A stretch of DNA of 64,000 nt from Idiomarina aminovorans. Its GTDB lineage: Bacteria > Pseudomonadota > Gammaproteobacteria > Enterobacterales > Alteromonadaceae. The stretch lies in contig NZ_JAKNDA010000003.1 in assembly GCF_023155095.1 (NCBI RefSeq), positions 186,001 to 250,000 of the forward strand, given 5' to 3'. Shown here in pieces: positions 14,335-23,440 of this stretch; position 1 is the first letter of the stretch; the number at the start of each line of letters is the position of its first letter. The translations under genes were made by a program, and so were the position numbers. The notes under the pieces were generated by a model, which saw only the letters and a list, made by a program, of their open reading frames with translations, was not told the origin of the DNA and made no database searches.

Positions 14335-15524
14335 CTCCGGGGGTCAGTGCCCAGCGCAGTTTCAGCTAATTTGCGTTTTAGCGGAGTGAATTTATTTGGC
14401 AGTGCAAAAGCCAGGGCGCGTAGCCCTTTTACCAAAGGGTTAGCGGTACCAAAGCCGCGTTTGAACGTTTCCATGGCAGCAATCATTAGCTGGGTGTCGG
14501 CTTTTCGTTCACGCTGATACGCACTTAACGAACGCTGCAATTGCGCTAGTGAGGACAAATCAACGCCATCAAGCTGCGCAGTTAAAGCGTTCACATCACC
14601 AAAGCCCAAATTAGCACCCTGCCCGGCCAGCGGATGAATGGTGTGCGCGGCATCACCAGCTAACACAATGCGATGCAGATACCATTGGCGCACATACTGC
14701 ATTCTCAGCGGAAAGGCTTTCGCATCGGAGACACATTCGCAGGCACCCAGTACCCGCCCTGATTCAGTCTCCACTTGCTTAGCAAAGCGCTCAGGCGTTT
14801 CCTTGAATAAGTCAGCAGCGAGCTCTTCATCGGCAGACCAGACAATAGAAACGGTATGAGCATCCGGTGTTGGCAGCAGCGCCAGCGGCCCGGTGGGTAA
14901 AAACACCTGCCGGGCAACGCCGTTATGCGGCTGTTCTGTTTTTATATTCGCCACTATACCTTGCTGACCGTAACCCCAGAAGGTTAACGGCAGTTCGGTG
15001 TATTGACGCACTTTCGAGCGGCCGCCATCGGTTCCCACCAATAGGCTAGCCGTGAGTAAACACTCACCCACTTTTATTTCAACCGGGCTATTCTCATCGC
15101 CCGCCTCAATAATAGACCATTCACCGGCCTGCAGAATCTCAACACCGGCCTGTTCCGCGCATTCCCACAGAAAGTGCTCAACCACATTATTTTCAGCAAT
15201 AGCGCCTAAATCAGCGGCGTTAATTTCTGCGGCAGAAAATTCAATGTGCGCCGGGCTGTCTTTGTCCCACACTTGCATGCTTTCATACGGCCCGGTGCGG
15301 TGCGCCTGAATTTTAGTCCAGGCACCACAGCTCTGTAATAAACCGCGACTGCGAGCATTCAGTGCGCTCACCCGCAACGCCAGCTCATTTGAAAGTGCGG
15401 GTTGTTCATAGCGTTCCAGCACGACCACCTGCCGGTTTTTCTGAGCCAGCCGTATAGCCAGGCTAAGACCTATCATGCCGCCGCCAACAATCACCACATC
15501 CCGCTTTTTTCGTTTCATTGTCAT
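14331..15524 (-). CDS. ubiI: FAD-dependent ubiquinone-biosynthesis hydroxylase, UbiI/VisC type
   Basis: A 397-residue flavin monooxygenase. The FAD-binding VIVGGGMIGLSLAIRL is at the N-terminus, GTDGGRSKVR is in the middle and the second FAD motif GDAAHTIHPLAGQGANLG is near residue 300. UbiI adds the C5 hydroxyl in ubiquinone synthesis. The assignment rests on its place after ubiH in the pepP-ubiH-ubiI order. The family members are hard to tell apart, so UbiF-like activity cannot be excluded. Its start overlaps the ubiH stop by 4 bp. Confidence 0.88.
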   Translation of the reverse strand: MTMKRKKRDVVIVGGGMIGLSLAIRLAQKNRQVVVLERYEQPALSNELALRVSALNARSRGLLQSCGAWTKIQAHRTGPYESMQVWDKDSPAHIEFSAAEINAADLGAIAENNVVEHFLWECAEQAGVEILQAGEWSIIEAGDENSPVEIKVGECLLTASLLVGTDGGRSKVRQYTELPLTFWGYGQQGIVANIKTEQPHNGVARQVFLPTGPLALLPTPDAHTVSIVWSADEELAADLFKETPERFAKQVETESGRVLGACECVSDAKAFPLRMQYVRQWYLHRIVLAGDAAHTIHPLAGQGANLGFGDVNALTAQLDGVDLSSLAQLQRSLSAYQRERKADTQLMIAAMETFKRGFGTANPLVKGLRALAFALPNKFTPLKRKLAETALGTDPRS

Positions 15525-16687
15525 GGCTGCATTCCCATGGTTAAGCGCGCAAAGGCTGACTTTAACGGTGCGCAGTGCTGCAACAGCATCAACGCGCTGT
15601 TACGACCAACTACGGTTGGCAAATAACGGTTCGAAAAGCCTCGCACGAGGCCATCGGTCAGTTTAATGATGGCCTGATAATCGCGCTCGCGGTTTTGTTC
15701 ATAGCGCTGCAAGGCGCGGAAACTTCCCGGATCACCAGTGGTTGCCAGCGACTCACACAGAACTTCCGTATCGCGTAATCCCAGATTAAAACCCTGACCG
15801 GCAATGGGGTGCAGCGCATGCGACGCGTTGCCAATAATCACGCTGCGATGATGCACCGAGCGTTTTGCGCGGCGTAAAATGAGCGGGTAAAAAACACGTT
15901 TAGACACGCCGGAGAATAACCCGGCGCGGTAGCCAAAAGCCTGCTGACAATGGCGCAAAAACTCAGCGTCAGACCATTGTTCGGCGGCTTCACGCTGTGC
16001 TTCGGTGAAGCTCCACACCAGCGAGGCCTGCGAATTCTGCATGGGTAATAGAGCAATGGGACCGGCTTCGGTAAAACGCTCGTAAGCCCAGCCGTTTAAA
16101 GGTTGTTTCAGGTCCAGTGTGGCAATACAGCCAAACTGGCCATAGTCATAAACATCAGACTCTACTCTTAATTGTTCACGCACAAGCGAATTCTGGCCAT
16201 CGGCGCCAATGAGTAACTTAGCCAGCAACGGCTGCCCGTTATCCAGGCTTAATTCAATATGCTCTTGCTGCTGCGTCACTTGCTCCAGCCGAACACCGGA
16301 ACACCAGTTTAAATTCGGCTGCTGCCGGCAGCTTAAGTACAGGTTATTGACCAGCTCAGAGGCCGAAACAACCCGCCCTAAAGCCTCGACGTTTTCATGC
16401 TCAGCATGCAGTTCAGTGGCACCGGCAAAACCGCGATCGGAAATATGAATGTGCTTTATTGGTGTACTGTCGATACCATCAAGTGCCCCAAGGCTTTTCA
16501 ACCGCTGCGCTGAAGCCGCTGCCAGTGCAATAATTCGCTTATCAGCAGGTGGCCCATCTGGCCGGGGTTCACAAACCACAATACGCCAGTCCGGCCGTTG
16601 TTGCGACAACATTAAGCCGGTTAAGGCGCCGACTAAGCCGCCTCCGGCTATGGCAACATCTGCCTGGGTTACTGGCTTTTCATCCAT
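15521..16687 (-). CDS. ubiH: 2-octaprenyl-6-methoxyphenol hydroxylase UbiH
   Basis: A 388-residue FAD monooxygenase with the dinucleotide motif VAIAGGGLVGALTGLML, the middle GADGQNSLVR and the second FAD motif NASHALHPIAGQGFNLGLRD. It carries out the C1 hydroxylation in ubiquinone synthesis. The position between pepP and ubiI supports UbiH. The ATG lies 19 bp inside the end of pepP, so translation is coupled. Asn replaces the usual Gly-Asp start of the second FAD motif (GNASHALHP), a known variant in UbiH proteins. Confidence 0.9.
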   Translation of the reverse strand: MDEKPVTQADVAIAGGGLVGALTGLMLSQQRPDWRIVVCEPRPDGPPADKRIIALAAASAQRLKSLGALDGIDSTPIKHIHISDRGFAGATELHAEHENVEALGRVVSASELVNNLYLSCRQQPNLNWCSGVRLEQVTQQQEHIELSLDNGQPLLAKLLIGADGQNSLVREQLRVESDVYDYGQFGCIATLDLKQPLNGWAYERFTEAGPIALLPMQNSQASLVWSFTEAQREAAEQWSDAEFLRHCQQAFGYRAGLFSGVSKRVFYPLILRRAKRSVHHRSVIIGNASHALHPIAGQGFNLGLRDTEVLCESLATTGDPGSFRALQRYEQNRERDYQAIIKLTDGLVRGFSNRYLPTVVGRNSALMLLQHCAPLKSAFARLTMGMQP

Positions 16688-17991
16688 GCTTCAATCTCTT
16701 CAATGGTTTTGGGTACCCCGGCGCTCATGTTGTCAAAGCCATCAGCGGTTATTACCAGGTCGTCTTCAATACGAATACCTATGCCTCGCCATTTTGGATC
16801 TACGTCGGCATCTTGCGGAATATAGATGCCAGGCTCTATCGTCAGTGCCATGCCGGGTTTAAAGGCAACAGGTTTTCCTTCATTATCGCGATAACGACCC
16901 ACATCGTGAACATCCAGACCCAGCCAATGACCCAGTCCGTGAATAAAATAGGTTTTCCAGCGCTGTTCTTTAAAGTTCTCTTCCGCATCGCCGGTTAAAA
17001 TGCCCAGTTCGGTCAGTCCGTCACTAATAACTCTGGCAGCCGCTTCACTCGCCTTAACGAGATTACTGCCGGGCTTTATTTCGGCAAAGGCGGCCTGCTG
17101 AGCTTTCAGAACCAAATTGTAAAGTATGGACTGTGGCTCGTTAAACTTTCCATTAACCGGGAACGTGCGGGTAATATCCGCTGCGTAGCCCTGATATTCA
17201 GCACCTGCATCCACCAGCAGCAAGTCGCCGTTGTGCAATACGTCGCGGTTATCGGTGTAATGCAAAATACAGGCATTGGCACCGCCGCCGCTAATAATGC
17301 CGTATGCCGGATGCAGTGCGCCGTTCATGGCAAATTCGTGGTGTAATTCTGCGGCAACCTGATACTCGTGCTTTCCGTCCTCCACAAAACGCATAATACG
17401 GCGGAACGCCCCCGAACTAATACGCGCCGCTTCTTTCATCACCGCTACTTCATTGGCTGATTTAATCAGCCGCATGTCATCCAGCAGCGGTCGTAAATCG
17501 GACAAACTCTGGGGTGCCAGTTTACCACTGCGGCGCGCTTTAACGCTGACATCATCACGCGCATCACTGACCACTTCAGCCAAAACCGAGTCTTCACCCA
17601 TAGGATAAAAAACCGATTCAATACCCTGCAGTAGTTCAGGCAAACGCTCCGGCAAGGTGTCGAGATCTTCTGCGTTATCTACCGCTAAGGCTTTAACCGC
17701 ATTGGTGTAACCCAGACGCAACCCGTGCCAGACTTCATGCTTTGGGTCTTTGTCCTGACAGAATAAAACACTGCGCGGGTTGCTGTCGTTGATCAGCAGC
17801 AATACGGCGTCGGGTTCATTAAAGCCGGTTAAATAGAAAAAATCGCTGTTTTGGCGAAAAGGGTATTCGGTATCATTGCTGCGGGTGACTTCACTGTTAG
17901 CAGCCACCAGCGCCAATGAATGTGCCGGCAATGACTGCAGCAGCTGTTGCCGGCGTTGGTTAAATTCATCCTGAGGAATAACGTCTTTCAT
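16669..17991 (-). CDS. pepP: Xaa-Pro aminopeptidase PepP
   Basis: A 440-residue metallopeptidase of the pita-bread fold that removes N-terminal residues before proline. The metal ligands are visible in DAGAEYQGYAADITRTFP, HGLGHWLGLDVHD, TIEPGIY and GIRIEDD. I choose the ATG at 17991, with GAGG 8 bp ahead. A TTG at 18003 would add four residues and itself overlaps that ribosome site. It lies 24 bp after ygfB and overlaps ubiH. Confidence 0.95.
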   Translation of the reverse strand: MKDVIPQDEFNQRRQQLLQSLPAHSLALVAANSEVTRSNDTEYPFRQNSDFFYLTGFNEPDAVLLLINDSNPRSVLFCQDKDPKHEVWHGLRLGYTNAVKALAVDNAEDLDTLPERLPELLQGIESVFYPMGEDSVLAEVVSDARDDVSVKARRSGKLAPQSLSDLRPLLDDMRLIKSANEVAVMKEAARISSGAFRRIMRFVEDGKHEYQVAAELHHEFAMNGALHPAYGIISGGGANACILHYTDNRDVLHNGDLLLVDAGAEYQGYAADITRTFPVNGKFNEPQSILYNLVLKAQQAAFAEIKPGSNLVKASEAAARVISDGLTELGILTGDAEENFKEQRWKTYFIHGLGHWLGLDVHDVGRYRDNEGKPVAFKPGMALTIEPGIYIPQDADVDPKWRGIGIRIEDDLVITADGFDNMSAGVPKTIEEIEAWMKSQ

Positions 17992-18015
17992 TAGCGACCT
18001 CAACTCCGCCAGTGA

Positions 18016-18588
18016 TTAATGTAAAATTTGGGGTGGTTTGTTTGCAGGGTGTTCATTACGGCCCAGCTCGGCGTAGCACATCATGGCGGAGATACGCAGA
18101 TACTCTACAATTTCAACGTAAGCGCGTTCTTCTTCTTCATCACCGTCATCGGTAAATTCAACCTTTGCCAGTTCAACCATGTCTTCTATGGCTTCTTTTA
18201 AATCACCGCTTAAGTTGGTCATGTTTTCCTGATTAACACCATAGCCTACTAAAAAGGCATTGACCCAGCCGGCCAGAGCACTTAAGCGCTCCGATATTGG
18301 TGCGCTGTCTTCGGGTAGCAACAATCGATAACCTAAATCCTCATCGCCCAGCGAGTGTTCGATTTCCTCAGCCTGCTGCTGTAATAAGTTTTTTAATTCC
18401 GTTGGTAATGCCCCCTCGTCGTAAGCAAAGTCTGACATCAAGGTTATTAAATCATTGCTTTTAGCATCGCTGCCGGTGGCTATTAACCCGGTCAACATGC
18501 CCTGCACTTCTGACGCACTTGGGGTCATCTCATACTGCGCATAAAGCTCAACTAATCGGTCATAATTAAAACGTGTCGACATGAACAT
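18016..18588 (-). CDS. ygfB: UPF0149 family protein YgfB
   Basis: A 190-residue acidic protein of the YgfB/UPF0149 family, always found before pepP in gammaproteobacteria. It has conserved YDRLVELYAQYEM and the later AGWVNAFLVGYGVNQ. The tail is rich in Asp and Glu. In Pseudomonas a YgfB protein affects programmed cell death and peptidoglycan genes, but a role here is unknown. The start could also be the ATG at 18582; both share the same AAGG. Confidence 0.9.
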   Translation of the reverse strand: MFMSTRFNYDRLVELYAQYEMTPSASEVQGMLTGLIATGSDAKSNDLITLMSDFAYDEGALPTELKNLLQQQAEEIEHSLGDEDLGYRLLLPEDSAPISERLSALAGWVNAFLVGYGVNQENMTNLSGDLKEAIEDMVELAKVEFTDDGDEEEERAYVEIVEYLRISAMMCYAELGRNEHPANKPPQILH

Positions 18589-18715
18589 TCTGCCTTTGAT
18601 TCATTATGCCCTAATCCTAACACTGGCTTTACGTAATCGCTAGCTGACAAACACCGTTGGCTCATGCCATAATACGTTTATTAAGGCTGTTGAGTCAGTT
18701 GCAAGGAGTCTTTGA

Positions 18716-19027
18716 ATGACCGCAAAAACCATGGATATAAAATTGCTGGAGCGTAACTATAAGGTGGCTTGTCCTGTCGGCCAGGAAGGCGCGTTACAGC
18801 AAGCGGCCGATGCTCTTAATGAAAGGCTCGAAGAAACCAAAGAACGAACACAACTGACTAATGTCGAACAAATAGCGGTTATGACCGCCCTGAATTTGTG
18901 TCACGAATGGATTCGCGACCAGAATGAACAATCTGCAAAAACAGCTAAACTGGAAGAGAAAATTCAGTTACTTCAGGCAACGATAGAACAGGCAATGAGT
19001 GAGCAGCGCTCACAACGCAGTCGTTAA
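18716..19027 (+). CDS. zapA: Cell division protein ZapA
   Basis: A 103-residue protein with the ZapA N-terminal strand pattern (VDIKLLERNYKVACPVGQEG-like: DIKLLERNYKVACPVGQE) and a long C-terminal coiled coil from about residue 65. ZapA binds and bundles FtsZ at the Z ring. It is divergent from ygfB and is followed at once by 6S RNA, the same order as in Escherichia coli. AAGGAGTC precedes the ATG. Confidence 0.92.
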   Translation: MTAKTMDIKLLERNYKVACPVGQEGALQQAADALNERLEETKERTQLTNVEQIAVMTALNLCHEWIRDQNEQSAKTAKLEEKIQLLQATIEQAMSEQRSQRSR

Positions 19028-19070
19028 CTGCGGTATTTTTCAGCCAGAAGTAACAGAGTAACCCTTTTGC

Positions 19071-19254
19071 GGTTTCCTGGGGTGTTTGCCAGCAGGCTTA
19101 TGTCCCTGAGCCGATGCTTGTATTAAAAGGGGATCACTGGCCTGCCATGAGCAAGCCCGGCATGCACCGGGAAGCCTACGGCAGATACCACTTGCTCCCC
19201 GCCTTGAACCAATGGGTTCAAGGGCTACAGCCAGCAGCGGCACCTTGGGAAACC
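19071..19254 (+). ncRNA. ssrS: 6S RNA
   Basis: About 184 nt between zapA and the fau side, the standard position. From memory of the E. coli sequence, the blocks match in order: CCCTGAGCCGAT, CATGAGCA with CCCGGCATG, GGGAAGCC, then CCTTGAACCA and GGGTTCAAGGG, and CTACAGCCAGCAGCGGCA. The 5' TTTCCTGGGGTGTTTGCCAGC pairs with the 3' GCAGCGGCACCTTGGGAAA to form the long closing stem. 6S RNA binds sigma-70 RNA polymerase in stationary phase. Its 3' end lies 4 bp from the convergent amidohydrolase stop. Confidence 0.93.
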
Positions 19255-19258
19255 ACCC

Positions 19259-20830
19259 TTATTTTAGGCGTACGGCCTTTTCTTCAGCAACAATGGCTTT
19301 TACGTCCTGCAACAGTTGCTGAGCATCAAAAATCACGCCGTCTTTAATGGTGTACTGAACACCTTCGGTGCGCATCGGCTGGTTATTGCGGTCCAACTTG
19401 AAATGGCCAGTGCCGTATAGCACTTTAAAGTTGTCCATGGGGTTTTCGTTGACGATAACCATGTCGGCTTTCTTACCAATAGCGACCGAGCCAATCTCGT
19501 CGTCCATATTCAATGCTTCGGCACCGGCCAGGCTTGCAGCATGGATCACTTCTAACGCATTCAGACCCGCCTCACGCAGCAGTTCCAGTTCACGAATGTA
19601 ACCGAAACCATAAATTTTGTAGATATACCCGGCGTCAGAGCCCACCGTAATGCGCCCACCATTTGTGTGGTAGTCCTTCAAAAAGGCCATCCATTTCTGG
19701 TAGTTATTTTTCCACGCAATTTCGTTGTCAGTAGTCCAGTCAAACCAGTAAGAACCGTGCGCATAACGACTGGGTTCGAAAAAGTCCCACAACCGAGGCA
19801 GGGTATATTCGTCATGCCAGATAGCCTGACGCTCACGCATTAAGTCACGCGACGCTTCATATATGGTCAGGGTTGGGTTGATGGTAAAGTCGAGCTCAAT
19901 CAGCTCATCACGCACCGAGTTCCACTTTTCTGAGCCTGGTTCTGCCGCTTGTTTCCATAAACGACCGGCTTCTTCAAAGCGGTTCTGCTCATTGTTGTAA
20001 TTATAATCGGCCGGGTAGTCCTGAATACGCTGGCCGTCGAACAAGGCTTCGGGTAAGCCGTACCAGTGCTCCATAGATGTTAGCCCCGCTCGCGCTGAGT
20101 CCAGCGCGTTCATTGACATTACATTCAACTGCGCATGATGCATCATGGTGCCTAAGCCCTGTTTATTGGCTTCGTTCAGCGCGGCTGCCATGACTCTGCG
20201 CGAGGCGCCAAAAAACTTAATACCTTTGGCACCTTCGCCTTTGATATAGCGAACCCAGTCACGCGCCTGCTCTGCGTTATAAATCGGTTCTTCCCGGCCT
20301 TGTCCGAAACCCACATAAGGAATAATTCGCGGCGCGGTAATGCGGTTGTCAGCGGCTCGCTGCTGGTGCCATTGCACCCAGTCCAGGCCGTTAAAACTGC
20401 CGGGTTCGCGAATGGTAGTAATACCGTGCGCCAGCCACAGCTTTAAAACATACTCAGCCGGAATACCTTTAGCGGAGCCACCAATATGCGCGTGCATATC
20501 GACAAACCCGGGCAAAATGTACTGCCCGCTGACATCCAGTTCTTTGTCGTTTGCAGTCGCTTCAGGACGTCCTGCGGGCTTAATCGGAACGCCTGGGTTA
20601 CCCACACTGACAATATTGACGATGCGATCATCTTCAATGACGATATCGACCGGTCCGAAGGGCGGCGCACCCTCGCCGTTAATTAAGGTGCCACCACGCA
20701 AAATAAGCCGCTCATAAGGGCCTTCACCGCGGTCACGTTCGGATGCTTTTGGCGGCGCCTGCACAGCGTGCGCTGCAACCGTAAAGGCTATAGCCACTGT
20801 AGCTAAAGCTATCGTTTTTATTATTTTCAT
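19259..20830 (-). CDS. Exported amidohydrolase-family protein
   Basis: A 523-residue protein with a signal peptide (IIKTIALATVAIAFTVAAHA). The metal-dependent amidohydrolase motifs are DMHAHIGG, MMHHAQLN and the Asp in TVGSDAGYIY; the C-terminal DMVIVNENP is typical of the small beta domain. The substrate is unknown: related proteins are called imidazolonepropionase-like or Xaa-Pro dipeptidase-like. GAGGAT precedes the ATG. The gene sits on the opposite strand between ssrS and fau, which in enterobacteria are directly adjacent. Confidence 0.85.
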   Translation of the reverse strand: MKIIKTIALATVAIAFTVAAHAVQAPPKASERDRGEGPYERLILRGGTLINGEGAPPFGPVDIVIEDDRIVNIVSVGNPGVPIKPAGRPEATANDKELDVSGQYILPGFVDMHAHIGGSAKGIPAEYVLKLWLAHGITTIREPGSFNGLDWVQWHQQRAADNRITAPRIIPYVGFGQGREEPIYNAEQARDWVRYIKGEGAKGIKFFGASRRVMAAALNEANKQGLGTMMHHAQLNVMSMNALDSARAGLTSMEHWYGLPEALFDGQRIQDYPADYNYNNEQNRFEEAGRLWKQAAEPGSEKWNSVRDELIELDFTINPTLTIYEASRDLMRERQAIWHDEYTLPRLWDFFEPSRYAHGSYWFDWTTDNEIAWKNNYQKWMAFLKDYHTNGGRITVGSDAGYIYKIYGFGYIRELELLREAGLNALEVIHAASLAGAEALNMDDEIGSVAIGKKADMVIVNENPMDNFKVLYGTGHFKLDRNNQPMRTEGVQYTIKDGVIFDAQQLLQDVKAIVAEEKAVRLK

Positions 20831-20880
20831 GGGTTATCCTCGGGCAATTATTCAGTAGTTTCTTTAAAGCAGACTCTAGC

Positions 20881-21468
20881 ATGACCCGACAAGAACTCCG
20901 ACATAAGTTACAGCAAGTTCGCCGCAATTTACCCGCTGAACAACAGCTGGCGGCGGCATTTCAGGTTGCTGATAAACTTGAGCAGCGACTGGAGAGTTTC
21001 GTGCCGCAGGAGACCACCGTCGCTGTATATAAGAGCTTTGCCGGTGAGCTACCAACCTCCCCCATTATTGAAAGGCTGTGGCAGTTGGGGTTTAAAACCG
21101 TTTTACCGGTGCTGCATCCTTTTGCTAAAGGGCACTTGTTGTTCTTAAGCTACACCTCAAAAACGCCCATGACGATTAATAAGTACGGTATTGAGGAACC
21201 CGAGTTAAATGCTCAAAACGTGATGCCATTGTCTGAAGTTCAGGTGCTGCTGATGCCTCTGGTCGGGTTTGACCACCAGGGCAATCGGCTGGGCATGGGC
21301 GGTGGCTATTATGACCGCACATTAGCTCAGTGGCATAACGGCAATAGACCCAACTTATCGCCCATTGGGTTAAGTTATAACGAACAGCAGGTTGAAAGTA
21401 TTCCGGTTGAGAGCTGGGATATTCCGCTGCCTGAAATCATAACACCGGCTAAACACTGGCGCTTTTAA
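20881..21468 (+). CDS. fau: 5-formyltetrahydrofolate cyclo-ligase
   Basis: A 195-residue enzyme that converts 5-formyl-THF to 5,10-methenyl-THF with ATP. The conserved GMGGGYYDRTL lies near residue 140 and an ATP-phosphate region near the N-terminus (RQELRHKLQQVRRNLP). It follows zapA-ssrS in many gammaproteobacteria. No strong ribosome site is seen before the ATG. The product links to the one-carbon flow fed by gcvTHP and serA nearby. Confidence 0.9.
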   Translation: MTRQELRHKLQQVRRNLPAEQQLAAAFQVADKLEQRLESFVPQETTVAVYKSFAGELPTSPIIERLWQLGFKTVLPVLHPFAKGHLLFLSYTSKTPMTINKYGIEEPELNAQNVMPLSEVQVLLMPLVGFDHQGNRLGMGGGYYDRTLAQWHNGNRPNLSPIGLSYNEQQVESIPVESWDIPLPEIITPAKHWRF

Positions 21469-21542
21469 AGCAAAAGAAAGATCGATAAAACCCAACAGAT
21501 TCTCTATACTGGCGCTTAAATAATCGACGCGGAGAAATGGTC

Positions 21543-22214
21543 ATGTCAGGCAATGCTGATGCACAAAAAAAGGCGGCTGCAGAAGCTGCAATGCAATATA
21601 TTGAGGACGGCACTGTGGTCGGAGTCGGCACCGGTTCAACGGTCAACTTTTTTATTGATGCCTTAGCCGAGCGTAAACATGACATTGAGGGTGCGGTTTC
21701 AAGCTCTGACGCTTCCACAGAACGACTGAAGTCTCATGGCATTGAGGTGTTTGACCTAAACTCGGTTGTCGAAGTTCCGGTTTACGTAGACGGTGCCGAT
21801 GAGATTAATGAACACGGCCAGATGATTAAAGGCGGCGGCGGTGCACTGACTCGCGAAAAAATTATTGCGGCTGTTGCTAAACAGTTTGTTTGCGTAGCAG
21901 ACGAGAGCAAAATGGTGGGCCGTTTAGGTCAGTTTCCTCTGCCGGTAGAAGTGATTCCTATGGCACGCTCTTACGTTGCCCGTGAAATTGTGAAATTAGG
22001 CGGTGACCCGGTCTGGCGTCAAGGCTTCACCACAGACAACGGCAACTGGATACTCGATGTGCACAACGTCGATATTATGGAACCGATGAAACTAGAAGCC
22101 CAGTTGAACAACATTGTCGGCGTAGTCACCAACGGGTTATTCGCCCAGCGCGGCGCTAACATCGCACTTATTGCTCGTGAAGACGGCGTACAAACTCTGA
22201 AGGTCAGCGACTGA
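21543..22214 (+). CDS. rpiA: Ribose-5-phosphate isomerase A
   Basis: A 223-residue enzyme of the pentose phosphate pathway. The substrate loop [26 protein letters not shown] and the catalytic region YVDGADEIN and [12 protein letters not shown] are all present. I take the ATG at 21543, with GGAG 8 bp ahead; an ATG two codons earlier is too close to that site. The stop shares one base with the serA start (TGATG). Confidence 0.95.
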   Translation: MSGNADAQKKAAAEAAMQYIEDGTVVGVGTGSTVNFFIDALAERKHDIEGAVSSSDASTERLKSHGIEVFDLNSVVEVPVYVDGADEINEHGQMIKGGGGALTREKIIAAVAKQFVCVADESKMVGRLGQFPLPVEVIPMARSYVAREIVKLGGDPVWRQGFTTDNGNWILDVHNVDIMEPMKLEAQLNNIVGVVTNGLFAQRGANIALIAREDGVQTLKVSD

Positions 22215-23440
22215 TGCAAAAGTCTCTGGCAAAAGACAAAATCAAGGTATTGCTGCTGGAAGGAGTACACGACAGCGCCATTCAGTTATTCCGTCACCAC
22301 GGCTACCACAATCTGGAAATATTACAAACGTCACTCAGTGAAGACGAGCTTTGCGACAAAATTAAAAACGCTCATATTCTGGGTGTTCGTTCACGTAGTC
22401 AGCTAAGTGAGCGTGTGTTTGCAGCTGCGGAAAAACTGATTGCCGTGGGTTGTTTTTGCATAGGCACCAACCAGGTCGACTTAAGCGCGGCGAAAAAACA
22501 CGGCGTGATTGTTTTTAATGCGCCCTTTTCAAATACCCGCAGCGTTGCCGAGTTAGTGCTTGCAGAAATTATTATGCTGCTGCGTGGCATTCCGGAAAAA
22601 AATGCCGGTGCCCATAAAGGCGGTTGGTTAAAGTCAGCTAAACAGTCTTATGAGGCGCGCGGCAAAATTCTGGGAATTGTCGGTTACGGGCATATAGGCA
22701 GTCAGCTCAGTGTATTAGCCGAACAGTTGGGCATGCACATTCGTTACTACGACGTTGAAGACAAACTGCCCATGGGCAATGCTCAGTCAGTAGCCACTTT
22801 GGATGATTTGCTGGCACAAGCCGATATTGTCACTCTACACGTACCGGAAACCGAGCAAACCCAGTGGATGCTCGGACGCCGCCAAATTGAGCGCATGAAG
22901 CCGGGTAGTCTGTTGATTAACGCCTCGCGTGGCACCGTAGTAGACATTGATGCGCTGGCAGAGGCTTTGTCATCAAAACACCTTGCCGGCGCCGCTATTG
23001 ATGTTTTTCCGGTTGAACCGAAAAGCAACAGTGACGAGTTTATGTCACCTTTACGCGGTTTAAAAAATTGTTTATTGACACCGCACATTGGCGGTTCAAC
23101 TTTAGAGGCACAAGAAAATATTGGTGTAGAAGTGGCCGGCAAGTTAGTACGCTACTCAGATAACGGTTCGACGCTGTCTGCGGTCAACTTCCCGGAAGTC
23201 AGCCTGCCTACGCACGCTACGGCACAGCGGCTACTGCATATTCATAAAAACCAGCCGGGTATGCTAAACGCTATTAACCGTATTATTAGTGATAACGAAA
23301 TTAACGTGGCCGCTCAGTATTTACAAACCGACGACAGCGTCGGCTATGTCGTGATGGATATCGACAGCGACAATGGTGCGAATATACTGCAGCAGCTTAA
23401 GGACATTCCGGGCACTATCCGTACCCGGCGCTTATTCTAG
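22214..23440 (+). CDS. serA: D-3-phosphoglycerate dehydrogenase
   Basis: A 408-residue enzyme opening the serine pathway. It has the catalytic domain (LGVRSRSQL), the NAD-binding GIVGYGHIGSQLSVLAE near residue 158, ASRGTVVD, the catalytic HIGGSTLEAQENIG and a C-terminal ACT domain (NQPGMLNAINRII) for serine feedback. Length fits the E. coli type. It is coupled to rpiA, the same order as in enterobacteria. Its stop overlaps that of phoU as a shared CTAG. Confidence 0.95.
   Translation: MQKSLAKDKIKVLLLEGVHDSAIQLFRHHGYHNLEILQTSLSEDELCDKIKNAHILGVRSRSQLSERVFAAAEKLIAVGCFCIGTNQVDLSAAKKHGVIVFNAPFSNTRSVAELVLAEIIMLLRGIPEKNAGAHKGGWLKSAKQSYEARGKILGIVGYGHIGSQLSVLAEQLGMHIRYYDVEDKLPMGNAQSVATLDDLLAQADIVTLHVPETEQTQWMLGRRQIERMKPGSLLINASRGTVVDIDALAEALSSKHLAGAAIDVFPVEPKSNSDEFMSPLRGLKNCLLTPHIGGSTLEAQENIGVEVAGKLVRYSDNGSTLSAVNFPEVSLPTHATAQRLLHIHKNQPGMLNAINRIISDNEINVAAQYLQTDDSVGYVVMDIDSDNGANILQQLKDIPGTIRTRRLF

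Noticed and set aside
19040-19243. 67-codon minus-strand ORF between zapA and the amidohydrolase gene
   Set aside because: It is antisense to 6S RNA and has no coding features.
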